Positions 7,426-12,288 of a stretch of 12,288 nucleotides of DNA are shown piece by piece. The notes under the pieces were generated by a model. The model was not told the DNA's origin. It saw nothing but the letters and a program-made list of their open reading frames with translations, and did not search any database. The DNA comes from Thermococci archaeon (GTDB lineage: Archaea; Methanobacteriota_B; Thermococci; Thermococcales; Thermococcaceae): the NCBI GenBank assembly GCA_003663535.1, contig QMUE01000017.1:1-12288 (forward strand). The letters are read 5' to 3'. Position numbers and translations under genes: made by a program. The number at the start of each line of letters is the position of its first letter. The stretch's first letter is position 1.

Positions 7426-7485
7426 AGGCTCAGTTTCGTCGATCCCGGGCATCAATACCCCAAAGGCCAATTTACATCATCGCCT
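7426..7485 (-). ncRNA. Candidate C/D box sRNA (2'-O-methylation guide)
   Basis: On the minus strand a 60-base unit begins with the stem AGGC (7485-7482) and box C ATGATGT (7480-7474, one base from RTGATGA). It has an internal C'-like TTGATGC (7456-7450) and ends with box D CTGA (7433-7430) and the closing stem GCCT (7429-7426). Length and layout match archaeal C/D sRNAs, which with L7Ae, Nop5 and fibrillarin direct 2'-O-methylation of rRNA or tRNA. The guide next to box D lies at 7449-7434. By the N+5 rule it would point to the G in a target reading TTTCGTCGATCCCGGG. Box D' is not clear. A TATA element at 7512-7505 is correctly placed to start the transcript near 7485. The target was not identified. 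Confidence 0.65.
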
Positions 7486-7504
7486 AAGGGAGGATAGTAC
7501 AGAA

Positions 7505-7515
7505 TATTTAAAAAC
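7505..7515 (-). promoter_or_regulatory. TATA element for the C/D sRNA
   Basis: The minus strand reads GTTTTTAAATA, centred about 23-25 bases before the first base of the sRNA terminal stem at 7485. It falls in the short gap after the queE stop (7521), so the sRNA could be transcribed independently of the queE operon. Confidence 0.55.
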
Positions 7516-7520
7516 TCATC

Positions 7521-8276
7521 TTAGAGAACATCCAAATACCTATGCACCTGAAAACTCAATCCAACGTTTTCCCGTCCCATAATTTTAGCTGCAGTATTAT
7601 AAAGGCTCATCAGCTGAATTTGGGATATTTCAATGGGCTCTCTGGGTTGGATAACTATTGGGGCCTGCCCTTTTAGAAGTTTAGCATACCACTTAACATT
7701 TTCTTCCTTTGTATTTTGTGTAACTACAAGCTTTGCATAAGTTTTTACTCCAGATTGCTTAAGGATTCTAATGCTTTCTACCTCCTTGAGGACAAGATTT
7801 TTCCAGTCTTCTGTAGCTCTTGCAGTCTCATCCTTAATATCAACGCTTGCATAGTCTACTAGATGAGCAATCTCATTTATTCTCTCCGGTCTACTTCCGT
7901 TGGTCTCCAAGAAGTTCTTAAATCCCAATTCATGCATCTTCTTCATAAGCGTTGAAAGATTCCTTGTTTGTAAAGTTGGCTCCCCGCCAGTGTAACTTAT
8001 AGAGTGTATATCACCGGTATCAAGGTGAAGAATGGCACTAACCACATCCTCAAATTTTGCAGGATTTGGTTTATGTTCAAATTTTCCGGTAAAAGGTTCC
8101 ACCTCACAACGCCACTTTGGAACTTTAGAAGCTATTATGTAATTTGCAGAGTCACACCACCAGCATTTAAGATCACAACCTGCAAATCTAACAAAAATTT
8201 GCCTCCTACCAAAGACACTGCCTTCTACGCTTCCCCCTTCTCCTTGCCAGCTGTTGAAGATCTCTACCAGAAACAT
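7521..8276 (-). CDS. queE: 7-carboxy-7-deazaguanine synthase QueE (radical SAM)
   Basis: Radical S-adenosylmethionine enzyme that contracts the ring of 6-carboxy-tetrahydropterin to 7-carboxy-7-deazaguanine. In archaea this leads through preQ0 to archaeosine at tRNA position 15. Visible: the N-terminal NSWQGEGG (8-15) typical of QueE, the iron-sulfur cluster motif C34-x3-C38-x2-C41 in AGCDLKCWWCD, the SAM-binding YTGGEPTLQ (95-103), and FLETNGSRP (122-130). At 251 residues it has normal length. The ATG at 8276 follows GGTGAT with three bases between, and that site overlaps the stop region of the upstream gene only nine bases away. It is therefore the last gene of a three-gene operon. No other queuosine/archaeosine gene lies in the window. 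Confidence 0.93.
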   Translation of the reverse strand: MFLVEIFNSWQGEGGSVEGSVFGRRQIFVRFAGCDLKCWWCDSANYIIASKVPKWRCEVEPFTGKFEHKPNPAKFEDVVSAILHLDTGDIHSISYTGGEPTLQTRNLSTLMKKMHELGFKNFLETNGSRPERINEIAHLVDYASVDIKDETARATEDWKNLVLKEVESIRILKQSGVKTYAKLVVTQNTKEENVKWYAKLLKGQAPIVIQPREPIEISQIQLMSLYNTAAKIMGRENVGLSFQVHRYLDVL

Positions 8277-8285
8277 GCAATCACC

Positions 8286-8534
8286 TTAGAGCTCAATTCC
8301 TTTTACCTTGTCACTTACATAACCTTCGAGTATTTCAATCTTGACATTTCTCTTTTCTCCAGTTAAATCGGCCATTAGTTCTACTCCTTTTGCGTAGTCC
8401 CAAAGTCTTCTCTTTGCATCTTCATCAATTGCCTCGCACATTATTATGATCTCCCTTGGGTCTTCCTTGCTTGCCATTTCCACAAGTTTCAGGGCATCAC
8501 TAACCGTAAAGAGACCCTTTTTCTTGAACAACAT
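8286..8534 (-). CDS. Conserved-looking small protein of unknown function in the queE operon
   Basis: 82 residues from ATG at 8534 (MLFKKKGLFTVSDALKLVEM) to KVKGIEL. I recognise no family. The sequence is charged, with predicted helices (SDALKLVEMASKEDPREIIIM, DEDAKRRLWDYAKGVELM) and a C-terminal strand (NVKIEILEGYVS), which suggests a small soluble cytoplasmic alpha/beta protein. The ATG at 8534 is preferred over an in-frame GTG at 8543 because GGTG at 8544-8541 sits six bases before it. The GTG itself overlaps that site and abuts the stop of the upstream gene. Tight spacing on both sides indicates co-transcription with queE, but that alone does not show a role in deazaguanine synthesis. Confidence 0.75.
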   Translation of the reverse strand: MLFKKKGLFTVSDALKLVEMASKEDPREIIIMCEAIDEDAKRRLWDYAKGVELMADLTGEKRNVKIEILEGYVSDKVKGIEL

Positions 8535-8543
8535 TCTTACCAC

Positions 8544-9044
8544 CTACATATATTTCGTTAAAATTGAGACAGCCTCATCCAAAACATGCCTATCTTCACT
8601 ATCCACTACATTTTCAAGATAATAAAGACCTTTGATGTTAAGTATGACATAAGCTTCATTTCGCTCCAATCCCAAGTCATGAGCTTCATAGTAAACTCTA
8701 TGCTCTCCGAGAGCATCATTTAACATCTCAACGAAATAGTTTATCTCATCTGTTGTTAAATCTTCCCATTTGCTCTCCATTTCATCAAAATATTGCTCAA
8801 GAATTTTTAATATATCAAGATCGACCTTTAATATTCCCTCGATATAGGGAAATTCTCCAATTCTAAAGACTTTGATGCCCTCATCATCCCTAATTCCAAT
8901 GTAATCCCATAACAAAACGCCTTCTATAACATTGGCACCGTATCTGCTCGCAAGATATGTAAATCTCTCCATGACTTCCTCCATATCCTCTACGAACTCC
9001 TCTTCGTCATTAAAGCTTACAATCTTACTCACTGTACCGGCCAT
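8544..9044 (-). CDS. Acidic protein of unknown function, first gene of the queE operon
   Basis: 166 residues from ATG at 9044 (MAGTVSKIVSFNDEEEFVED) to SILTKYM. No family recognised. It is markedly acidic, with many Glu and Asp in EEEFVEDMEEVMERF and DEMESKWEDLTTDE. It has alternating strands and helices and no signal or membrane segment, so a soluble cytoplasmic protein is likely. The frame is also open from an ATG at 9068 and a TTG at 9071. I prefer 9044 because a strong GGTGGAGGG (9056-9048) precedes it, and the TATA element at 9081-9090 would start the transcript near 9060, downstream of the longer starts. It ends one base before the GTG of the next frame, so the genes are coupled. Confidence 0.75.
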   Translation of the reverse strand: MAGTVSKIVSFNDEEEFVEDMEEVMERFTYLASRYGANVIEGVLLWDYIGIRDDEGIKVFRIGEFPYIEGILKVDLDILKILEQYFDEMESKWEDLTTDEINYFVEMLNDALGEHRVYYEAHDLGLERNEAYVILNIKGLYYLENVVDSEDRHVLDEAVSILTKYM

Positions 9045-9079
9045 AAATCCCTCCACCTTGAAACTCATCAAGTTTTAAT

Positions 9080-9091
9080 AGTTTAAATAAT
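9080..9091 (-). promoter_or_regulatory. TATA element of the three-gene queE operon
   Basis: The minus strand reads TTATTTAAAC, giving a predicted transcript start about 25 bases downstream near 9060. This leaves a leader of some 15 bases with the GGTGGAGGG ribosome binding site. No other promoter is seen between the three genes. Confidence 0.5.
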
Positions 9092-9348
9092 TTGGTGTTT
9101 TCACAAAGCTCCTCACTATAAAGGGCTAACCTTTCAAATAGTAACAAACAATGCATGGAAATCAGAGCTTTAACAAGTATTATGTTAAACTTTATAATTC
9201 TTTGAATTTCAAGCCATCAATTTTCCCTTCTTTCCTGAAGCATTGATAGGGACTCAAATTTAACATTTCCACCACTTTTAACTTTTTCTTTTCAAATCTC
9301 GTCCTTCAAGCCGACAAGGAGGTCAGAATATTTGAGACCTCTACGAAA
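9092..9348. other. Intergenic stretch between divergent genes, with one hairpin
   Basis: About 300 bases separate the queE operon from the XRE-CBS gene. I see no coding frame with start and ribosome site, no tRNA and no convincing C/D sRNA. The only structure is an inverted repeat GAGGTC (9319-9324) and GACCTC (9336-9341) with an 11-base loop, lying directly before the TATA element of the XRE-CBS gene. It might be a distal operator or chance. Confidence 0.4.
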
Positions 9349-9358
9349 GTTTTTAAAC
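9349..9358 (+). promoter_or_regulatory. TATA element of the XRE-CBS gene
   Basis: GTTTTTAAAC lies about 34-43 bases before the ATG at 9392, predicting a start near 9380 and a leader of about 12 bases that contains GGTGG (9381-9385). Confidence 0.5.
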
Positions 9359-9374
9359 TGTAACTTAAAAATTA

Positions 9375-9389
9375 ATAACCGGTGGTTAT
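9375..9389. promoter_or_regulatory. Palindrome over start site and ribosome binding site (candidate operator)
   Basis: ATAACC (9375-9380), GGT spacer, GGTTAT (9384-9389): a perfect 6-bp inverted repeat. It covers the expected transcript start and the Shine-Dalgarno GGTGG of the XRE-CBS gene. A dimeric helix-turn-helix protein bound here would block transcription, so autoregulation by the encoded protein is a fair guess. Confidence 0.4.
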
Positions 9390-9391
9390 AT

Positions 9392-9952
9392 ATGGTAATT
9401 ATTCCTCAACCGATTGACCCCAAAGAAATCAAGAAATTTCGAAAAGAATTAGGAATAACGCAAGAAGAGCTTGCCGAAAGAGCGGGGGTCACCCAAGCAT
9501 ATATAGCAAAACTGGAGACTGGAAAGGTTGATCCGAGGTTATCAACTTTCAATCGAATTCTCCAAGCCTTAAAAGAGTGTAAGAAAAGCCGCTTTACAGC
9601 AAAAGAACTCATGTCTTCTCCCATAATAGGGGTTAAACCATACGAAACTGTTGAATACGTTGTCAAACTTATGAATGAATACAACATATCTCAAGTGCCC
9701 GTGGTTGCTGGAAACAAGGTAGTTGGCTCTATAACGGAAAAGACACTTGTGCGAAAAAGTTTTGAGTATGAAGACCTGCTCTCCAAAAAGGCTATGGAAA
9801 TTATGGACGAACCGTTTCCTATAGTGAATGAATATGAGAGTATAGAAGTCGTGAAGTACTTACTGGAGGAACATCCAGCAATTATAGTGCAAAATAGAGA
9901 GGGGAAACCAGAAGGGATAATAACCCGATCGGATCTATTCAAAATAAAGTAA
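9392..9952 (+). CDS. XRE-family transcriptional regulator with two C-terminal CBS domains
   Basis: 186 residues. Residues about 12-62 are an XRE/Cro-type helix-turn-helix (EIKKFRKELGITQEELAERA, recognition helix in VTQAYIAKLETGKVDP). Residues about 71-121 and 135-186 are two CBS domains (MSSPIIGVKPYETVEYVVKL to VVGSITEKTL; IMDEPFPIVNEYESIEVVKY to GIITRSDLF). This is the COG3620 architecture. The CBS pair usually binds an adenine nucleotide or related ligand, so the protein probably couples DNA binding to energy or nucleotide state. The ligand and targets are unknown. The ATG at 9392 is chosen for its GGTGG site seven bases upstream (9381-9385). An upstream TTG at 9332 would add 20 residues but lies before the TATA element. 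Its stop is three bases from the end of the convergent broken gene. Confidence 0.85.
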   Translation: MVIIPQPIDPKEIKKFRKELGITQEELAERAGVTQAYIAKLETGKVDPRLSTFNRILQALKECKKSRFTAKELMSSPIIGVKPYETVEYVVKLMNEYNISQVPVVAGNKVVGSITEKTLVRKSFEYEDLLSKKAMEIMDEPFPIVNEYESIEVVKYLLEEHPAIIVQNREGKPEGIITRSDLFKIK

Positions 9953-9955
9953 AAA

Positions 9956-10492
9956 CTAAGGAGACAACGGCACAAGCGTGTATTCAAACAGAAGGCTGTT
10001 GATTGTAGCATTGTAGACTTCCACGGTGTAGTGAACAACATATGCATTTTCTGGGAATGGATATCCCAAGTCGGAAGCTTTGAATGCACCTTTTTCTTCA
10101 TACTTTTCAGTCTCGTCCAATATCATTATCTTAACATATTCTTCAACCCGATACTTAGCCTCTGGAACGATGTTTGGGTCTCCCCAATAAACGAGTGAGT
10201 CCTCATCATACCCAAAGAACCCTTCATTGATATTATTAGTATACCACATAAAATGAATTGCCATCCAAGCTCCTTCTGGGCTGTTAAAACCAAATGCTGG
10301 CATATTCCAGTCCTTTGATCATTTGACAACTAACCAAGTGCTTTCTGGCATTAGGGTTGATCCCAAATATCCCTCTTCCCAACCCACGTAGATTCTCGCC
10401 TTAAAGGGCATTTCTTTTGGAATTGCTGTGGTGTATTGAACAGACATTCCAATCAAAAATCCCAGTATTAAGAATACAAACATTCTTCTCAT
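9956..10492 (-). pseudogene. Secreted or membrane-anchored protein gene with an in-frame TGA
   Basis: The frame from ATG at 10492 reads MRRMFVFLILGFLIGMSVQY, a clear signal peptide or N-terminal anchor (basic start, hydrophobic core). It continues through FKARIYVGWEEGYLG to STWLVVK, meets a TGA at 10321-10319, and goes on in the same frame as SKDWNMPAFGFNSPEGAWMA to NSLLFEYTLVPLSP. Total length would be 178 codons with the TGA counted as sense. No family is recognised; it is Trp/Tyr/Phe-rich, as in many archaeal surface proteins. The in-frame continuity points to a single nonsense mutation. Thermococcales are not known to use selenocysteine or to read TGA. A restart at ATG 10303 would lack the signal. 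The short mobile element at 10498 sits directly before the ATG and cuts the gene from its old promoter. Confidence 0.6.
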
Positions 10493-10561
10493 TTTATCTC
10501 CCTGTTGCTTGCAAGACTCCTTCCGAAAGGGAGGGGATACGCAAGAGGAGGTGGGTGAGTA

Positions 10562-10571
10562 AGGTTTAAAT
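10562..10571 (+). promoter_or_regulatory. TATA element inside the short mobile element
   Basis: AGGTTTAAATACT has the form of an archaeal BRE/TATA and would start a transcript near 10592-10596, just before the first hairpin of the structured region. Confidence 0.45.
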
Positions 10572-10592
10572 ACTCTGAGGATGCAGAATATA

Positions 10593-10772
10593 AGGATCTC
10601 GTAACAGCCGTAAGGCTGGACAGCCCGTAAGGGTTGGTATAAAGTAGCCCCCGAATCCGGAAGGATAGGGGGTAGTGGCCGTGTGAACCGGCCAGTGAGA
10701 GTGAGGTTACCGGCAACGGGATGCTGAATGAACTCTCACGAAGCCCCACCCGTTAGGGCGGGGTAGTTCACC
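10593..10772 (+). ncRNA. Stand-alone structured RNA related to a TnpB omegaRNA
   Basis: A GC-rich island in AT-rich DNA, which in hyperthermophiles marks structured RNA. Successive hairpins: CAGCC-GTAA-GGCTG (10605-10618), CAGCCC-GTAA-GGGTTG (10621-10636), CCCCC with GGGGG (10648-10652, 10668-10672) capped by ATCC-GGAA-GGAT, TGGCC with GGCCA (10676-10680, 10690-10694), GTGAGAG with CTCTCAC (10695-10701, 10733-10739), then the right-end hairpin (10744-10763). The last four correspond to the 3' end of the tnpB element. The first two are unique here. As an omegaRNA its guide would be the flank from 10773. A role as a TnpB guide in trans, or a domesticated RNA, is inference. Confidence 0.6.
10605..10637 (+). 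repeat. Tandem pair of GTAA-loop hairpins
   Basis: Two adjacent hairpins with the same loop and nearly the same stem, ACAGCC-GTAA-GGCTGG and ACAGCCC-GTAA-GGGTTGG, look like a tandem duplication that kept its pairing (the second stem has a G-T pair). GTAA is a GNRA tetraloop. They are absent from the tnpB copy. Confidence 0.6.
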
Positions 10773-10902
10773 ACCTCGATATATTCCAGCGTGTAATAAT
10801 TTTGAGCACTAAACTATTTAAGAATTTTCAAAACCTACTTTTTTACTGAGAGTACTAAAACTAAAGACTTAAGAATCCCTTCTCAAAAATGTAAAGAAAA
10901 GA
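10773..10902. other. Intergenic region between short element and pan
   Basis: About 130 AT-rich bases with no coding frame. On the minus strand TGGAATATATCGAGGT (10789-10774) holds an AT-rich TATA-like core and an AGGT. Before the insertion, AGGT would have stood about five bases from the ATG at 10492. The minus-strand T-rich stretch after the pan stop (near 10885-10895) may terminate pan. Confidence 0.4.
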
Positions 10903-12105
10903 TCAACCGTACATAACTTCGTGTGTAGCCATTTGTTGTGCCAGCTTTTCCTCTGATCCAAGAACCTTTTCAACTCCCTTTAGAAAGTCTTCTTGTGTCA
11001 CATATTCCCTTCTAGATCTAATTGCAAACATTCCTGCTTCTGTAACAATGGCCTTTAGATCGGCGCCACTGGCTCCTTCTGTCATCTCAGCTATTACTTT
11101 CAGATCAACCTTTTTGAGAGTCATCTTCCTCGTATGTACCTTAAGAATTTCAAGTCTTCCACGGAAGTCCGGTAATGGAACTTCTATCAATCTATCAAAT
11201 CTTCCGGGCCTTAGTAATGCAGGATCTAGGATATCAGGCCTATTAGTTGCCGCAATTATCTTTACATCACCCATTGGATCAAACCCATCCAACTCAGCCA
11301 ATAATTGCATCAATGTTCTGTTAACTTCCCTCTCTCCTCCAGTTGTTTCATCAAGCCTTTTAGCACCTATTGCATCTATTTCGTCAATGAAAACTATTGA
11401 TGGGGCCTTTTCTCTCGCAAGCTCAAAGAGTTCGCTTACTAATCTCGCTCCTTCCCCTATATACTTCCTCACAAGTTCACTTCCAATAACTCTTATGAAG
11501 GTCGCATTAACTTCATGAGCCAGGGCTTTAGCCATTAAAGTCTTTCCACAGCCCGGTGGCCCATACAGCAAGACACCCCTTGGAGGTTCGATTCCTACCT
11601 TCTCAAAGAGCTCCGGATGCTTCAGAGGCAATTCAACAGCTTCTCTAAGCTCGACTAATTGCTTCTTTAAGCCACCAATGTCCTTGTATGTCACAGTGGG
11701 CCTTTCAATAACTTCAAATCCGAGGACAGATGGATCTTTCTGGGATGGTAAGAGCTCTATCACTGCCATTGTTCTTTGATCCAAAGCAACTCTTGAACCA
11801 GGCCTGAGATTTTCTCTCTCTATCCAAGGGGCAATTCTCACAACAAATCTTGGCCCATTGTAGTTTTGGACAATTGCTCTATCTTCATCCAAGAGTTCAA
11901 TTAGAGTTCCAGCAAATGCCGGTGGTTGCCTGAGTCTTGACATCTCCATTCTCAAGCGAGAGAGTTCCCTCTCAAGCCTTTCTTTATCTGCTTCAAGTGT
12001 TCTTACTTGAAGTTCAAGCTGCCTTATTCTACGTTTGAGATAGTAAACGTAATCGTCATATTCTTCTCCATGACTTTTGACATTGACATCCTTAACATCA
12101 CTCAT
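10903..12105 (-). CDS. pan: Proteasome-activating nucleotidase PAN
   Basis: AAA+ ATPase, 400 residues, that forms a hexameric ring on the 20S proteasome, unfolds substrates and feeds them into the core. Seen in order: an N-terminal coiled coil (about 18-60, [20 protein letters not shown] and on), an OB-fold domain (about 62-120), and the AAA domain with Walker A GPPGCGKT (182-189), pore loop KYIGEGA (214-220), Walker B IVFIDEID (237-244), the second region of homology [18 protein letters not shown] (288-305) with arginines 299 and 302, and a helical C-terminal domain. It ends MYG, the HbYX motif that docks into the proteasome alpha ring. The ATG at 12105 follows GGAGGGAG. All functional residues are present. 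No proteasome subunit gene is in the window, which is usual. Confidence 0.96.
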   Translation of the reverse strand: MSDVKDVNVKSHGEEYDDYVYYLKRRIRQLELQVRTLEADKERLERELSRLRMEMSRLRQPPAFAGTLIELLDEDRAIVQNYNGPRFVVRIAPWIERENLRPGSRVALDQRTMAVIELLPSQKDPSVLGFEVIERPTVTYKDIGGLKKQLVELREAVELPLKHPELFEKVGIEPPRGVLLYGPPGCGKTLMAKALAHEVNATFIRVIGSELVRKYIGEGARLVSELFELAREKAPSIVFIDEIDAIGAKRLDETTGGEREVNRTLMQLLAELDGFDPMGDVKIIAATNRPDILDPALLRPGRFDRLIEVPLPDFRGRLEILKVHTRKMTLKKVDLKVIAEMTEGASGADLKAIVTEAGMFAIRSRREYVTQEDFLKGVEKVLGSEEKLAQQMATHEVMYG

Positions 12106-12186
12106 AATTTCTCCCTCCTGTACTTAACTATGTAGAAGAACCTTATTAATCTACCCATTCACTCTCCCCAAAAGTAACTGGATAGG
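12106..12186 (-). promoter_or_regulatory. pan leader and possible proximal promoter
   Basis: GGAGGGAG (12118-12111) is a strong ribosome binding site. A weak TATA-like GATTAATAAG (12151-12142, minus strand) could give a short leader. A stronger TATA-like site lies in the inverted repeat farther upstream and would give a leader of about 60 bases. Which one is used cannot be told from sequence. Confidence 0.35.
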
Positions 12187-12215
12187 CCCTTTATAAATCT
12201 TTGGTTTATAAAGGG
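12187..12215. promoter_or_regulatory. 11-bp inverted repeat with back-to-back TATA boxes
   Basis: CCCTTTATAAA (12187-12197) and TTTATAAAGGG (12205-12215) form a perfect 11-bp inverted repeat with a 7-base spacer. Each arm contains a TATA-like TTTATAAA, one facing pan, the other facing the right edge of the window. It may be a divergent promoter, an operator, or both. The remaining 73 bases to the window end are AT-rich and show nothing else I can support. Confidence 0.5.
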
Positions 12216-12288
12216 AATTCCAATAAATATTCCACCTTTTTTCGCTTAATACATTACTAAACAAACCAATTTTGATTAAATCTAAAGA

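Larger units (their letters stand above)
10498..10772 (+). mobile_element. Short non-autonomous relative (MITE-like) of the tnpB element
   Basis: About 275 bases with no transposase. The left part has AAGACTCCTTCCGAAAGGG (10511-10529) as in the left end of the tnpB element, inside an imperfect hairpin closed by CTTGC and GCAAG. The right part (10673-10745) matches 977-905 on the opposite strand at 69 of 73 positions, followed by a right-end hairpin CCCC-A-CCC, loop GTTA, GGG-C-GGGG (10744-10763) and AGTTCACC. Both copies follow TTTTAT. The tnpB body is replaced by about 100 bases with no match to the full element. It is inserted between the ATG of the broken secreted-protein gene and an upstream AGGT that would have been its ribosome site. 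Confidence 0.75.

Noticed and set aside
7370..7435. GATGATGG on the plus strand, suggestive of a box C
   Set aside because: No CTGA box D follows within the usual length on that strand. The minus-strand C/D candidate in the same area is far better.
9225..9260. CCTGAAGC followed by ATTGATAG, suggestive of D'/C' boxes
   Set aside because: No box C or box D with a terminal stem is found at the required distances.
10489..10749. 86-codon minus-strand frame across the short mobile element
   Set aside because: It spans both ends and all hairpins of the structured element. Its translation is an accident of the palindromic GC-rich sequence.
10601..10772. H/ACA guide RNA as an alternative reading of the hairpin array
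   Set aside because: I could not place a K-turn and an ACA box with the required spacing. The match to the tnpB element end gives a better explanation.
11048..11518. 156-codon plus-strand frame in pan
   Set aside because: It is a shadow of the well-supported PAN frame.
11585..11595. GGTTCGATTCC, resembling a tRNA T-loop
   Set aside because: It is the antisense of codons in the PAN motif GIEPPRG, and no acceptor, D or anticodon arms surround it.
1..12288. CRISPR array
   Set aside because: No evenly spaced direct repeats were seen. The only repeats are the two mobile-element copies and the hairpin pair.

Overview
The window looks like chromosomal DNA of a hyperthermophilic euryarchaeon of the order Thermococcales, probably Pyrococcus or a close relative. 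The composition is AT-rich, genes are packed tightly, Shine-Dalgarno sites read GGTGAT or GGAGG, and TATA elements sit about 25 bases before predicted transcript starts. The gene set fits this: Hel308/Hjm helicase, an acylaminoacyl-peptidase-like S9 protease, TmcA/Nat10 RNA acetyltransferase, QueE of the archaeosine pathway, an XRE-CBS regulator and the proteasome-activating nucleotidase PAN. The genus is inferred from gene content, not from a marker gene.

Layout. 1-291 (-): N-terminus of Hel308, cut by the window edge. 350-880 and 2272-2562 (+): two pieces of one decayed gene of unknown function, split by an IS200/IS605-type element (881-2271) that carries only a tnpB gene (-). 2646-4556 (-): S9 peptidase. 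4671-7112 (+): tmcA, divergent from the peptidase. 7113-7520: a long gap holding a candidate C/D box sRNA with its own promoter (7426-7485, -) and a doubtful 36-residue ORF. 9044-7521 (-): a three-gene operon of two unrecognised small proteins and queE. 9392-9952 (+): XRE-CBS regulator with a palindrome over its ribosome binding site. 9956-10492 (-): secreted-protein gene broken by an in-frame TGA. 10498-10772 (+): short non-autonomous relative of the tnpB element, made of both ends and a GC-rich structured RNA region with its own promoter. 10903-12105 (-): pan, with an 11-bp inverted repeat upstream.

Functional links. QueE and TmcA both modify stable RNA, and a C/D sRNA would guide 2'-O-methylation, so the middle of the window leans toward RNA modification. 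This is proximity, not proof of a shared system. PAN unfolds proteins for the 20S proteasome and the S9 peptidase works on peptides.

The most interesting part is the pair of related mobile elements. They share a left end, a 73-base stretch with 69 identical positions at the right end, and an RNA stem whose sequence differs between copies by two compensatory base-pair changes. This indicates a selected, structured RNA of the TnpB guide-RNA (omegaRNA/reRNA) kind, in one copy attached to tnpB and in the other standing alone behind its own promoter. The tnpB copy has also lost its stop codon (TGA to CGA) and reads on into flanking DNA.
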